The translations under genes were made by a program, and so were the position numbers. Of a stretch of 64,000 nt of DNA, positions 47,464 to 56,539 are shown one piece after another (the stretch's first letter is position 1; each line of letters opens with the position of its first letter). Where the stretch lies: assembly GCF_005877005.1 (NCBI RefSeq), contig NZ_SSNH01000006.1, positions 62,001 to 126,000 of the forward strand, read 5' to 3'. Under the pieces are notes generated by a model. The model made no database searches, was not told the DNA's origin, and saw nothing but the letters and a program-made list of their open reading frames with translations. The DNA comes from Sinomonas susongensis. Lineage in GTDB: Bacteria > Actinomycetota > Actinomycetes > Actinomycetales > Micrococcaceae.

Positions 47464-48276
47464 ATGTCGGTTGCATCCGGATACGTCCACATCTCTGTCC
47501 GAAACGCCCAGCGCGCCCAGACTGCCGGCGGTCGGCAGCCCTTTGGCGGCCGCTCTACCGTCCAGCAGGATTCCTATGGGGCGGCACGCCCCCTGCGTCC
47601 CGTCACGGAGGATTACGCTCCGATCACGGCACCGACCCCCGTCGTCGCACCGGGCGCCGAGCCCGTCCGCTCGGTTTCGTCCGACACCGTAGCCCATGGC
47701 TTCGTCCTCTATGTCGGAATCTCCGAGGAGCAGGCTGCGGCTGCCGGCTCGTCCATCGCCCGGATCGCGCAGGAGATCCGCGCCTACGCCCAGAACCTCG
47801 TGCCCGGCGTCGAAAGCTACGCCGCGGTCGCCGTCGCCCCCCCAGGTGCCCAGGGGAGTCCGCTCGACGTCGTCCGTTCGACCTTCGGCGATCCGACCAT
47901 CGGCAGCCGCCCGCGCCCTGAGCCCCGCGTCAGCCAGCACAGCGAGAGCCGCCCGAGCGGCGTGCTCATCGACCTCGCCCGTCGCGAGGTGCACCTCGAC
48001 GGCGACTCACTGAACCTCACGTTCAAGGAGTTCGAACTCCTGAACTATCTGGTCGAGAACGGCACGCGGACGGTCAGCCGCGAAGAGCTCCTGGAGAACC
48101 TCTGGAAGAACGCCGAGGAAGTCCCCAACGAGCGCACCATCGACGTCCACATCCGCCGCCTCCGCTCCAAGCTCGGCCGTCTCGCCAACACCGTCCGGAC
48201 CGTCCGGGGGCAGGGCTACCGCTTCTACGAGCACCCCGAAGTCATCGTGTGGGCGGCACCCGAGTACTCGATCTAG
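47464..48276 (+). CDS. Receiverless winged-helix (OmpR-type) transcriptional regulator
   Basis: A 270-residue protein. The C-terminal third is a complete OmpR/PhoB winged-helix DNA-binding domain: LTFKEFELLNYLVENGTRTV, then NERTIDVHIRRLRSKLG and VRGQGYRFYEHP. The N-terminal 75 residues are Gln/Pro/Thr-rich and disordered-looking; residues about 78-150 (HGFVLYVGISEEQAAAAG to VAPPGAQG) form a short alpha/beta region that is not a phosphorylatable receiver. The signal it senses is unknown. GAGGTC lies ahead of the ATG. Confidence 0.85.
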   Translation: MSVASGYVHISVRNAQRAQTAGGRQPFGGRSTVQQDSYGAARPLRPVTEDYAPITAPTPVVAPGAEPVRSVSSDTVAHGFVLYVGISEEQAAAAGSSIARIAQEIRAYAQNLVPGVESYAAVAVAPPGAQGSPLDVVRSTFGDPTIGSRPRPEPRVSQHSESRPSGVLIDLARREVHLDGDSLNLTFKEFELLNYLVENGTRTVSREELLENLWKNAEEVPNERTIDVHIRRLRSKLGRLANTVRTVRGQGYRFYEHPEVIVWAAPEYSI

Positions 48277-48319
48277 GGCTGCTTCCCCCGCTTCCGCTCG
48301 GGCCCTCTACGCTTGCTGC

Positions 48320-48874
48320 ATGAGCAAGCACCACCTCAAGCGCCTTGTTGTGCTGCGCCACGCGAAGGCGGCATGGCCCGTCGGCGTTCCCGACGTCGAC
48401 AGGCCCCTCGCAGAGCGCGGCCACGCCGACGCGCCCGAGGCGGGGAAGTGGCTCCTCGCCCACAAGGTGGTGCCGGACTTCATCCTGTGCTCGGTGGCCC
48501 TGCGCACACGACAGACCTGCACGTGGGTCTGCGGTGAGCTCGGCGACCTCGCGCCCACGCCCAAGCTCGAGACGGGCCTCTACGCGGCGAGCGCTGCCCG
48601 GATGCTCGCCGTCGTCAACCACGTCCCGGAAACGGTGACGACGCTTCTCGTCATTGCGCACATGCCCGGCGTCCAGGACCTCGTGCTGCACCTCGCGGCA
48701 CGCGATTCCGACCAGGACGCGTACCTCGACGCCGCCAACCACTTCCCGACCGCCGGCCTCGCCGTCCTCGAGACCGCGAAGCAGTGGGCCGAGCTCGACG
48801 GGCAGGACGCCCGCCTCACCGACTTCGCCGTGGCGCGGGCCGGGAGCCGGAAGCACGGGGACCGCTCGCACTAG
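48320..48874 (+). CDS. sixA: Histidine phosphatase family protein, SixA-like
   Basis: A 184-residue cytoplasmic phosphohistidine/phosphoric-ester phosphatase. The phosphohistidine-forming His14 is in VLRHAKAAW; supporting residues are in RPLAERGHADA, the Arg of SVALRTRQT and the second His in VIAHMPGVQ. The short length without a cap domain is SixA-like. Its last 59 bases overlap the convergent membrane-protein gene. Confidence 0.9.
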   Translation: MSKHHLKRLVVLRHAKAAWPVGVPDVDRPLAERGHADAPEAGKWLLAHKVVPDFILCSVALRTRQTCTWVCGELGDLAPTPKLETGLYAASAARMLAVVNHVPETVTTLLVIAHMPGVQDLVLHLAARDSDQDAYLDAANHFPTAGLAVLETAKQWAELDGQDARLTDFAVARAGSRKHGDRSH

Positions 48875-49451
48875 GTCGGGGCGCCGCCGGCTTGGGCTGG
48901 CTGGTGCGGGCGGTGGAAGGCCGCCCCTCCGCCCCGCGGGTGCCCGAGGTCCGCGCGTTGGTCCGTCCGCCCGAGGACCGGGTGCCCGACGTCGCCGGCC
49001 GTGATGCCGGGCGCGTCGACGGGCGGCGCGTCGGCCGCGCCGGGAGCCGCCTTCTTGCGGGCCACACGGCGCCGACGAGCAGGAGCCCGAGCGTCGCGAC
49101 GAAGGCGAGGACCGCCGTGTAGAAGTACGGGTCGGCGTCGCGGCTCGAGGCGGTCGTGACGGCGTCAGGCGCGTCGTCCCACGCAACGCCCAGCAACCGC
49201 AGGAACGCGAGCGTGCAGGCGATCGTCGTCGCCGTCGTCGCGGCGGCCAAGCCCGCAACGACGTAGCGGTTCATACCGAGGATCGCGTAGAGGGCGCAGA
49301 GCACGAACCCCGCGAGGGCCGCGATCGCGAGTGCGCCCATCCATTCCTCGAGGAACCAGGCCGTGATCCCGCTGAAAATGGTCGCCAAGGCTGCGCACCA
49401 GAGGGTCGCGCGGGCGCTCGAGCGCAGGGGAAGGAATCGCGAGGGTGCCAC
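48816..49451 (-). CDS. Four-span membrane protein with Arg/Pro-rich tail
   Basis: A 211-residue protein. Four hydrophobic segments lie at about residues 17-35, 39-58, 64-86 and 110-128, with an outside loop DDAPDAVTTASSRDADPYF between the third and fourth. The last 80 residues form a basic, Arg/Pro/Ser-rich cytoplasmic tail. No family is recognised. The start is GTG at 49451. It overlaps sixA by 59 bases at the 3' end. Confidence 0.7.
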   Translation of the reverse strand: MAPSRFLPLRSSARATLWCAALATIFSGITAWFLEEWMGALAIAALAGFVLCALYAILGMNRYVVAGLAAATTATTIACTLAFLRLLGVAWDDAPDAVTTASSRDADPYFYTAVLAFVATLGLLLVGAVWPARRRLPARPTRRPSTRPASRPATSGTRSSGGRTNARTSGTRGAEGRPSTARTSQPKPAAPRPSASGPRASGSRPAPRRSR

Positions 49452-49533
49452 TGGGCCAGTCTGTCATCGCGGACCACCACGGACGGGGAACGCGCGCGGT
49501 GTCCCCCGGAACGCGCGCGGTGTCCCCTGGAAC

Positions 49534-50946
49534 CTAGAGGCCGTACGCCTCGAGGAAGCGCAGCCAGATCTCGCTCACGGTCGGGAACGACGGCACCGCG
49601 TGCCAGAGGCGCTCGAGGGGAACCTCGCCCACAATGGCGATCGTGGCCGACTGAAGGAGCTCGGCGACATCGGGCCCCGCGAAGCACGCTCCGACCAGGG
49701 TCCGCCTTGTCTCGTCGACGAGGAACCGGGCCCATCCCTCGTAGTCCTCCGCGAGCTGCCAGGCCCCAGCAACCGAGATGGGGAGGTCGACGGCGCGGAC
49801 CCGGATGCCGTGCTCCCACGCCTCCTCCTCGCTGAGCCCGACCATCGCGAGCTCAGGGTCCGTGAACACGACGCGGGGGACGGCGAGTTCGTCGGCCGTG
49901 CGGGCGTGGCGGCTCCAGGGCGACGGGGCGCCGTCGAGCTCGCCCTTGGCGCGCGCCACGATCGCATCACCGGTGATGCGTGCCTGGTACTTCCCCTGAT
50001 GGGTGAGCATTGCGCGCCCGGAGCAGTCGCCGACGGCGTAGAGCCACGAGCTGCCGGGAACGAGCCCTGTGTCGTCGACGCGGAGCGACGCCGGCTCGAT
50101 GCCGAAGGCCGGCAGCCCCAGGCCGTCGAGTGCCGGGCGGCGCCCGACCGCGACGAGGAGCTTGGCCGCTTCGATCGTGCGGCCCCCGGGCAGCGTGACC
50201 CTCGCGCCGCCGTCGTCCCTCGGTTCGACCTGCTCGGGGGAGACGCCCTCGATGATCTCGACGCCGTCCGCCCGCAGTCCGGCGGCGACAAGGTCGCGCC
50301 CGTCCTCGGGGAACGCGCTGAGCAGACTCCCGCGTGCGAGCACCGTGACGTGGGAGCCGAGACGGGCGAACGCCTGCGCGAGCTCCGCCCCGGCGACGCC
50401 AGCGCCGATCACGACCAGGCTTTCGGGGACCTCCCGAGTGCTCGTGGCATCGGCGGTGGTCCAGTGCGGTGTCCGCTCGAGGCCGGGAACCTTGGGGGTG
50501 GAGGGGTGCGAGCCTGTCGCGAGGACGACGGCGTGGCGCGCCAGGAGGTCGAAGTGGTTTCCATTGGCGTCGTCGACTGCAAGCCGCTTCGCGCCGGTGA
50601 GACGCGCTCGCCCGCGGACGAGGGCGATGCCAGCGCTTTCGACCCAATCCTCCTGCGACTGGTCGTCCCAGTTGTTGACGGAGTCGTCGCGGTGCTTGAG
50701 GACCGCGTCGACGTCGAGGTCTCCCGTTGCCGCCTCGCGGGAGCCGGGCACTCGGCGCGCCGCGTGCAGCGCGCTGCCCGGGCGGAGGAGGGCCTTGGAA
50801 GGCTCGCAGGCCCAGTACGAGCAGGCCCCGCCAACGAGGTCGCTCTCCACGAGGGCTGCGCTGAGCCCGCCCTTCACCACGCGGTCCGCGGCGTTCTCGC
50901 CGGCAGCGCCGGCACCGATGACGATGACGTCGTACTCGCTCTCCAC
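49534..50946 (-). CDS. FAD-dependent pyridine nucleotide-disulfide oxidoreductase
   Basis: A 470-residue flavoprotein reductase. The FAD motif is VIVIGAGAAGENAA, the redox-active pair is Cys-x4-Cys in GGACSYWACEPSK, the NAD(P) motif is VVIGAGVAGAELAQ, the second FAD segment is LYAVGDCSG, and a dimerisation domain forms the last 110 residues. The GGACSYWAC form differs from the GGTCLNVGC of lipoamide dehydrogenase and groups it with mercuric-reductase-like proteins of unknown substrate. GTG start at 50946. It has no operon partner. Confidence 0.9.
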   Translation of the reverse strand: MESEYDVIVIGAGAAGENAADRVVKGGLSAALVESDLVGGACSYWACEPSKALLRPGSALHAARRVPGSREAATGDLDVDAVLKHRDDSVNNWDDQSQEDWVESAGIALVRGRARLTGAKRLAVDDANGNHFDLLARHAVVLATGSHPSTPKVPGLERTPHWTTADATSTREVPESLVVIGAGVAGAELAQAFARLGSHVTVLARGSLLSAFPEDGRDLVAAGLRADGVEIIEGVSPEQVEPRDDGGARVTLPGGRTIEAAKLLVAVGRRPALDGLGLPAFGIEPASLRVDDTGLVPGSSWLYAVGDCSGRAMLTHQGKYQARITGDAIVARAKGELDGAPSPWSRHARTADELAVPRVVFTDPELAMVGLSEEEAWEHGIRVRAVDLPISVAGAWQLAEDYEGWARFLVDETRRTLVGACFAGPDVAELLQSATIAIVGEVPLERLWHAVPSFPTVSEIWLRFLEAYGL

Positions 50947-51059
50947 CCCACAGATGCTACGTGACGCCCCGGCTGTGCCAACCCCCTGCCCCATGAAGAG
51001 AGACCCGACCGCAGAGGAGCCGCAGTGCGCGGCAAGCGGGCCGACGTCGGCCGACGGCC

Positions 51060-51842
51060 TCAGCGCTCGCGTGCCCCCGGCAGGCGGAGGCTGATCCTGT
51101 GCGCCTCTTCCATGAGCAGGCGGCCCAGGAACGGCTGCCGCTCCGCCCGGAACCTGGGCTCGATGCCCGTGAACGAGACTGCGCCGACGGGACTCCCATG
51201 CGTGTCGAACACAGCGGCTCCCATTCCCCAGCTGCCCTCGAGCACGAGCCCGGGGTTCACCGAGTACCCCCGGAGCCGTGTCTCGTCGAGCTGCCTGCGC
51301 ACGATCGCCTCGGTATGGCCCGCGGCGTACTCGCCGGCGTGCTCTGACCACCGGCCCAGCAGCGCGTCCCGCTGCTCCGGGGGCATGAAGGCGAGCATCG
51401 CCGTCCCGGCGGAGGCGACCCCGAGCGGGAAGCGCACGCCTTCCCGGAGGACGAAGGACCGGATGGGGAAGCTCCCCTCCTCCCGCAGGAGGCACACGGA
51501 CTCTGAGCCACGGAGGATGCTGTAGAAAGCGCTCTCGCCCGACTCCTCGGCGAGACGTCGCAGACTGGGCCGTGCGAGCTCCTCGAAGGGGAACCGGGCA
51601 GCCGCGGTAGCGCCGAGGAGGAAGACCTCGGTGCCGAGGACCCAGTTTCCCGTCGCGCGGTCGACGTCGAGCAGCCCTTCCCCGGCGAGCGACGTGAGGA
51701 TGCGGTGGGCGGTGGGGCGCGTCAGCCCCGATTCGCGGACGAGGCGTGCTGTAGAGGCGCCGCTCGGGCGGCTGCCCACGAGCCGCAGCAGGCGCGCGAC
51801 ACGACCGACGACCTGAGTCCCCTGGACGGTTCTCGCTTCCAT
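51060..51842 (-). CDS. IclR family transcriptional regulator
   Basis: A 260-residue regulator. The winged HTH covers residues about 12-65 (RVARLLRLVGS, LTRPTAHRILTSLAGEGLL), and the IclR effector domain covers the rest, with GVASAGTAMLAFMP and MGAAVFDTHGSPVGAVSFTG. The ATG at 51842 follows AGGGGAA; in-frame sequence back to 51923 lies in the operator region. It is divergent from the CoA-transferase operon and probably controls it. Confidence 0.93.
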   Translation of the reverse strand: MEARTVQGTQVVGRVARLLRLVGSRPSGASTARLVRESGLTRPTAHRILTSLAGEGLLDVDRATGNWVLGTEVFLLGATAAARFPFEELARPSLRRLAEESGESAFYSILRGSESVCLLREEGSFPIRSFVLREGVRFPLGVASAGTAMLAFMPPEQRDALLGRWSEHAGEYAAGHTEAIVRRQLDETRLRGYSVNPGLVLEGSWGMGAAVFDTHGSPVGAVSFTGIEPRFRAERQPFLGRLLMEEAHRISLRLPGARER

Positions 51843-51867
51843 GCTTCCCCTGAAAATCGAGCCACTA

Positions 51868-51977
51868 TGTGGACATCTTAGGGGACGGCGTCCACAGTAT
51901 GTGTCCAACGTACTGAGCACCATTGCGGAGATCCCGCCTCATTCCTAGCCTCGAGGAGGGAAGCACATCCGTCCACA
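51868..51977. promoter_or_regulatory. Probable IclR operator region
   Basis: TGTGGAC (51868-51874) and GTCCACA (51890-51896) form an inverted repeat around 15 bp; a third GTCCACA lies at 51971-51977, 29 bp ahead of the CoA-transferase start. The three boxes occupy the short divergent gap between the IclR gene and the operon it faces, which fits joint autoregulation and operon control. Confidence 0.6.
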
Positions 51978-52005
51978 AAGTGGTGGTGTCCGAAGGAGGG
52001 CATGA

Positions 52006-52722
52006 ATGGGAAAGCTCAAAGAAGACCCCGCCGACGCCTTGGCGGCCTCGCTGCACGACGGCGCGACGCTCGCCGTTGGGGGCTTCGGGCTCAGCGGGAT
52101 TCCGGCCGACCTCATCGAGGCGGTGCGGGACACAGGGGTCAGCGACCTCACGGTGGTCTCGAACAACATGGGCGTGGACGGCAAGGGCCTCGGGATCCTG
52201 CTCGAGTCGGGCCAGGTCCGCAAAGTGATCGCCTCGTATGTCGGGGAGAACCGGCTGTTCGCACAGCAGTACCTCGCCGGCGAACTCGTGGTCGAGTTCG
52301 TCCCCCAGGGAACGCTTGCCGAGCGGCTCCGGGCCGGCGGTGCCGGGATTCCGGCCTTCTACACCCGCACCGGAGTGGGGACCGTCGTGGCCGAGGGCAA
52401 GCCGCACGAGGAGTTCGACGGGCAGCTCTACGTCCAGGAGCGCGGCATCGTTGCGGATGTGTCGCTCGTGCACGCGCACACGGCCGATCCCGAGGGCAAC
52501 CTCGTCTACCGGTACACGGCGCGGAACTTCAACCCCGTCGTCGCCACGGCGGGCCGGGTGACGATCGCCGAGGCCGAGGTCATCGTCGGCCTCGGCGAGA
52601 TCGACCCGAACCACATCGTCACGCCGGGCGTGTTCGTCCAGCACGTCGTGCAGGCCAGGCCCCGGGTCAAGGACATCGAGCAGCGCACCGTTCGGCCCCG
52701 GGCCCTCGCGGGCCAGAACTGA
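52006..52722 (+). CDS. 3-oxoacid CoA-transferase subunit A
   Basis: A 238-residue alpha subunit of a succinyl-CoA:3-ketoacid CoA-transferase. The CoA/oxyanion glycine loop is [12 protein letters not shown] near residue 22, followed by [13 protein letters not shown] and [16 protein letters not shown], all typical. GAAGGAGGG precedes the ATG at 52006. It works with the beta subunit 13 bp downstream to activate a 3-oxo acid (acetoacetate or 3-oxoadipate) with succinyl-CoA. Confidence 0.93.
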   Translation: MGKLKEDPADALAASLHDGATLAVGGFGLSGIPADLIEAVRDTGVSDLTVVSNNMGVDGKGLGILLESGQVRKVIASYVGENRLFAQQYLAGELVVEFVPQGTLAERLRAGGAGIPAFYTRTGVGTVVAEGKPHEEFDGQLYVQERGIVADVSLVHAHTADPEGNLVYRYTARNFNPVVATAGRVTIAEAEVIVGLGEIDPNHIVTPGVFVQHVVQARPRVKDIEQRTVRPRALAGQN

Positions 52723-52735
52723 AGGAGGAGTCCCG

Positions 52736-53428
52736 ATGGCGTGGACGAGAGACGAGATGGCCGCGATCGCGGCCGAGGAACTGAACGACGGCGACTACGT
52801 GAACCTCGGGATCGGCATCCCCACGCTCGTGGCCAACAACCTGCCTGACGGGGTCCGGGTGACGCTGCAGAGTGAGAACGGCCTCCTCGGCATGGGCCCG
52901 TTCCCCTTCGAGGGCGAGGAGGACGCGGACCTCATCAACGCGGGCAAGCAGACCGTGACGGTCCTGCCCGGAGGGAGCATCTTCGACTCCTCCGACTCCT
53001 TCGCCATGATCCGCGGCGGGCACGTCAAGGTCGCGGTCCTCGGCGCGATGCAGGTTTCCGCCGAAGGCGACCTCGCCAACTGGCAGATCCCCGGGAAGAT
53101 GGTCAAGGGCATGGGCGGGGCCATGGACCTCGTCGCGGGAACGCCGCGGATCATCGTGCTCACCGAGCACGTCGCGAAGGACGGCTCGCCGAAGATCGTC
53201 GCGGAGTGCACGCTCCCGCTCACCGGCCGGCGCGTCGTCGACCGCATTGTCACGGATCTTGCCGTCTTCGATGTGGGATGCCCGCAAGCGCAGGACGCCG
53301 CCCCTCGCCTCGTGCTGCGGCGGCTCGCCCCGGGGGTGGGCCTCGACGAGGTGAGGGAGAAGACCGGGGCACCGTTCGACGTCGTGCTCGAACAGCAGGC
53401 CTCACAAGAGGAAGGAGCGCTCGCATGA
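52736..53428 (+). CDS. 3-oxoacid CoA-transferase subunit B
   Basis: A 230-residue beta subunit. The catalytic Glu47 that carries CoA as a thioester is in [11 protein letters not shown], and [12 protein letters not shown] precedes it. [19 protein letters not shown] is also diagnostic. AGGAGG precedes the ATG. Its stop overlaps the thiolase start (ATGA). The final 25 residues, after DLAVFDVG, form a tail longer than in many homologues. Confidence 0.94.
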   Translation: MAWTRDEMAAIAAEELNDGDYVNLGIGIPTLVANNLPDGVRVTLQSENGLLGMGPFPFEGEEDADLINAGKQTVTVLPGGSIFDSSDSFAMIRGGHVKVAVLGAMQVSAEGDLANWQIPGKMVKGMGGAMDLVAGTPRIIVLTEHVAKDGSPKIVAECTLPLTGRRVVDRIVTDLAVFDVGCPQAQDAAPRLVLRRLAPGVGLDEVREKTGAPFDVVLEQQASQEEGALA

Positions 53429-54612
53429 GCATCAGGGAACAGTTCGGCAAGGACGTTCTGATCACCGGCTGGGGCCACAGCCGGTTCGGGAAGCTCGGCG
53501 ACGAGACGCTCGAATCGCTCATCGTGCAGGTCGCGGGCGAAGCGCTCGCTCACGCGGGCCTCGAGCCGGCTGAGGTCGACGAGGTCTACATCGGCCAGTT
53601 CAACGCCGGGATGATGCCGCTCGCGTTCCCGTCCTCGCTCGCGCTCCAGCTCTCCCCGGACCTGGCCGGGGTCCCGGCGACCCGCGTCGAGAACGCGTGC
53701 GCGTCCGGTTCGGCTGCCGTGCAGCAGGGCGTCAAGGCACTCCTGGCCGGGACTGCGCGGAACGTGCTCGTGGTCGGGGCGGAGATGATGACCCCGGCCG
53801 GGGCGGAGAAGGTCGGTGCGGCCCTGCTCGGCGCGGACTACGACATGGCCGGCCAAGCCTCCTCGGCCGGGTTCACGGCCTTGTTCGCCGAGGTCGCGAA
53901 GCACTACGAGAAGCGCTACGGTCCCGTCTCGGACGTCCTCGGCTCGATCGCGGCGAAGAACCACCGCAACGGTGTGGACAATCCGTACGCGCAGCTGCGC
54001 AAGGACCTGGGCGAGGAGTTCTGCCGCACAGTGTCGGACCGGAACCCCATAGTCGCCGACCCGCTGCGGCGCACCGACTGCTCGCCCGTCTCGGACGGGG
54101 CAGCCGCCGTCGTCCTGAGCCTGGCCCCGCGCCCGAGGGCCGCCACGAGCCCCGTGCGCCTCGCGGGGTTCGGCCATGCGAACGACTTCCTCCCCGCCGA
54201 GCGGCGAGACCCTACGGCGTTCGCGGGCACCCGGCTCTCGTGGGAGAGGGCGTTCGCGATGGCTGGAATCGGGCTCGATGGACTCGACTTCGCCGAGGTG
54301 CACGACTGCTTCACGATCGCCGAGCTCGTCATGTACGAGGTCATGGGCCTCGCGCCCGTGGGCGAGGGCGCCCGGGCCATCGAGGAGGGCTGGGTCTGCA
54401 AGGACGGCAAGCTGCCCGTGAACGTCTCCGGCGGGCTCAAGGCCAAGGGCCACCCCGTCGGGGCGACCGGCGTCTCCCAGCACGTCCTCGCCGCAATGCA
54501 GCTCACCGGCACCGCTGGCCTGATGCAGCTCGCCAACCCCCGCCGCGCGGCGGTGCAGAACATGGGCGGCGTCGGCATCGCCAACTACGTGAGCATCCTC
54601 GAGGCGGTCTAG
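53425..54612 (+). CDS. Thiolase family protein (SCP2-type acetyl-CoA acyltransferase)
   Basis: A 395-residue thiolase. The acyl-accepting Cys92 is in [10 protein letters not shown], the His is in EVHDCFT, and a second His lies in [13 protein letters not shown]. The usual C-terminal CxG motif of biosynthetic thiolases is replaced by [10 protein letters not shown], as in SCP2-type enzymes. It would split the 3-oxoacyl-CoA made by the CoA-transferase. The start is coupled to subunit B by ATGA. The substrate chain length is unknown. Confidence 0.92.
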   Translation: MSIREQFGKDVLITGWGHSRFGKLGDETLESLIVQVAGEALAHAGLEPAEVDEVYIGQFNAGMMPLAFPSSLALQLSPDLAGVPATRVENACASGSAAVQQGVKALLAGTARNVLVVGAEMMTPAGAEKVGAALLGADYDMAGQASSAGFTALFAEVAKHYEKRYGPVSDVLGSIAAKNHRNGVDNPYAQLRKDLGEEFCRTVSDRNPIVADPLRRTDCSPVSDGAAAVVLSLAPRPRAATSPVRLAGFGHANDFLPAERRDPTAFAGTRLSWERAFAMAGIGLDGLDFAEVHDCFTIAELVMYEVMGLAPVGEGARAIEEGWVCKDGKLPVNVSGGLKAKGHPVGATGVSQHVLAAMQLTGTAGLMQLANPRRAAVQNMGGVGIANYVSILEAV

Positions 54613-54733
54613 TCCACCACGGCGGGTGGCTCGGGCTGCCTTGCAGTGCAGCTGTTGCCCTCGCCGTCCTCGCGTCCCACTGTAGAGAGGGCAAAGCACA
54701 CGGCGGAACCGCACCCTCCCGAGAGGCGGGACC

Positions 54734-56131
54734 ATGGCAGGCACACGGCTGCATCGCGCGCTCGTGGGCGCGGGCGCCGTCATGCTCGCACTGCTCACGG
54801 CATGCACGCCCGGATCGCAGGCGACGCCCACGGGCACGCCGATCGAGTCGCTGACCGCCGCGCCGAGTGCGCTCAGCCCAGCTCCCCTGCAGGCCGGCGA
54901 CTGGCCGACGTACCACCACGACGCGGCTCGGACGGGCGCCGCCCTCGGGCTGCCCCCGCCGGGCACGCTCCACACGGCGTGGACGGCGCGGCTCGATGGG
55001 GCTGTCTACGGCGAGCCGCTCATCGTGCGGGACGAGGTGATCGTCGCGACGGAGTCGGACACGGTCTACGCGCTCGATCCGGCCGACGGGCGGATCGTGT
55101 GGCAGCGCAACGTGGGCACACCGGTGCCCGGATCCGCTCTCCCGTGCGGGGACATCAGCCCGCTGGGGATCACCGGCACGCCTGTCTTCGACCCCGCGAC
55201 GGGCCTCGTCTTCGCTGTCGCCGAGGTTTCGGGCGGTCACCATGAGTTGGTCGGGCTGGATGCGGTGAACGGATCCCTCGTGGTGCGGCGCGAGGTCGAA
55301 CCGCCCCGGGGCGAGCTCATCGCCTACCAGCAGCGGCCGGCCCTCGCGCTCGCGGGCGGCCGGGTCTACGTTGCGTTCGGGGGCCTCGACGGCGACTGCT
55401 CCGACTACATCGGCACCGTGCTCTCCGTCCCGACCACGGGCAGCGGGCCCATCGGTTCCTATGTTGTGCCGACATCCCGGCTGGCTGGCATCTGGGCGCC
55501 CGGCGGCCCTGCCGTAGACGGATCCCGGCTGCTCGTCGGGGTCGGCAATGGGGCCTCGACCGCGAGCTTCGACGGCTCCGATTCGATCCTCTCGCTCGAC
55601 GCCGCGTCGTTGAGCCGTACCGACTTCTTCGCGCCGGAGACGTGGGCGCAGGACAACGCGCGCGATGCCGACCTCGGCTCGATGACGCCCGTGAGGGTCG
55701 GGCCCTACGTGTTCGCGGACGGCAAGGCCGGCACAGGCTACGTCCTCGATGCGGGCCATCTCGGCGGCATCGGCGGTGCCCGGGACGAGGCCACGGTGTG
55801 CCCGGCGTTCGGAGCACCCGCCGTCACGGGGATGACGCTCTTCGTGCCCTGTGAGGACGGGCTGCAGCAGGTGACGGTCTCGTCCTCGGGCGCGATCAGC
55901 CTGGGGTGGCGGCTGTCCCTGCAGGCGGCTGGCTCGCCCGTGGTCGGTGCCGGAGCGGTGTGGGTCATCGACTACGGGGCCGATGAGCTCTACGCCCTCG
56001 ACCCGGCAGACGGTCACGTCCAGCAGAAGGTGCAGCTCAATCCCGTGCCGCACTTCGTGACCCCGACCCTCGCGGCCGGCCGCGTCTTCGTCGGCACGCT
56101 CGACGGCGTGACGGCATTGGCGGGAGCATGA
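54734..56131 (+). CDS. PQQ-type beta-propeller lipoprotein
   Basis: A 465-residue exported lipoprotein. The signal peptide ends in the lipobox LTAC with Cys24. A Thr/Pro/Ser linker follows, then an outer-surface beta-propeller with repeated blades (VYALDPADGRIVWQRNVG, ELYALDPADGHVQQKVQL). The full set of PQQ-dehydrogenase ligands is not seen, so a binding or scaffold role like BamB is more likely than catalysis. It stands alone between the thiolase operon and tRNA-Arg. Confidence 0.85.
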   Translation: MAGTRLHRALVGAGAVMLALLTACTPGSQATPTGTPIESLTAAPSALSPAPLQAGDWPTYHHDAARTGAALGLPPPGTLHTAWTARLDGAVYGEPLIVRDEVIVATESDTVYALDPADGRIVWQRNVGTPVPGSALPCGDISPLGITGTPVFDPATGLVFAVAEVSGGHHELVGLDAVNGSLVVRREVEPPRGELIAYQQRPALALAGGRVYVAFGGLDGDCSDYIGTVLSVPTTGSGPIGSYVVPTSRLAGIWAPGGPAVDGSRLLVGVGNGASTASFDGSDSILSLDAASLSRTDFFAPETWAQDNARDADLGSMTPVRVGPYVFADGKAGTGYVLDAGHLGGIGGARDEATVCPAFGAPAVTGMTLFVPCEDGLQQVTVSSSGAISLGWRLSLQAAGSPVVGAGAVWVIDYGADELYALDPADGHVQQKVQLNPVPHFVTPTLAAGRVFVGTLDGVTALAGA

Positions 56132-56163
56132 CGGACAGGTGGTGGAGGACCGTTAAACAGGAC

Positions 56164-56189
56164 CACCCCCAGTCGCTAGACCGGGGGTG
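56164..56189 (+). terminator. Terminator after the propeller lipoprotein
   Basis: CACCCCC (56164-56170) pairs with GGGGGTG (56183-56189), and the plus strand continues TCTTCTTG, a partial T tail. It lies 33 bp beyond the lipoprotein stop and also just past the 3' end of the tRNA-Arg gene on the other strand. Confidence 0.65.
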
Positions 56190-56197
56190 TCTTCTTG

Positions 56198-56271
<74 letters not shown>

Positions 56272-56378
56272 ATGCAGCACGCTTCGGCGTTTTCTGCGCC
56301 GCGGCCTGAATAACTTTACGCGAAGACCAACGCACATCCAAATCCGCAGACCACTCTCTCTGTGACTATACCGGTCTA

Positions 56379-56394
56379 TGTGACCTTGATCACT
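56379..56394 (+). promoter_or_regulatory. Crp/GlxR-like site ahead of the PEPCK gene
   Basis: TGTGACCTTGATCACT fits the TGTGA-N6-TCACA consensus in nine of ten positions. It is 146 bp upstream of the PEPCK ATG, in an AT-rich stretch that likely contains the promoter. A cAMP-responsive Crp-family protein would adjust gluconeogenesis to carbon supply; no such gene is in the window. Confidence 0.65.
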
Positions 56395-56539
56395 TAAACT
56401 GGGACTGGTGCATGGCAAAACCCCCGAATTCCGGTATTTCGAGTGTTTCGCTCTCATTTCAACCCCCTCACAGGCCTCAGTGGTACAGACCACCTTCCCT
56501 ACCATTGAGGGACAAACGACCCAGACGAAGGAGGAAGAC

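Noticed and set aside
52795-54975. 726-codon open frame on the minus strand
   Set aside because: Antisense to the CoA-transferase subunit B and thiolase genes, which carry intact active sites.
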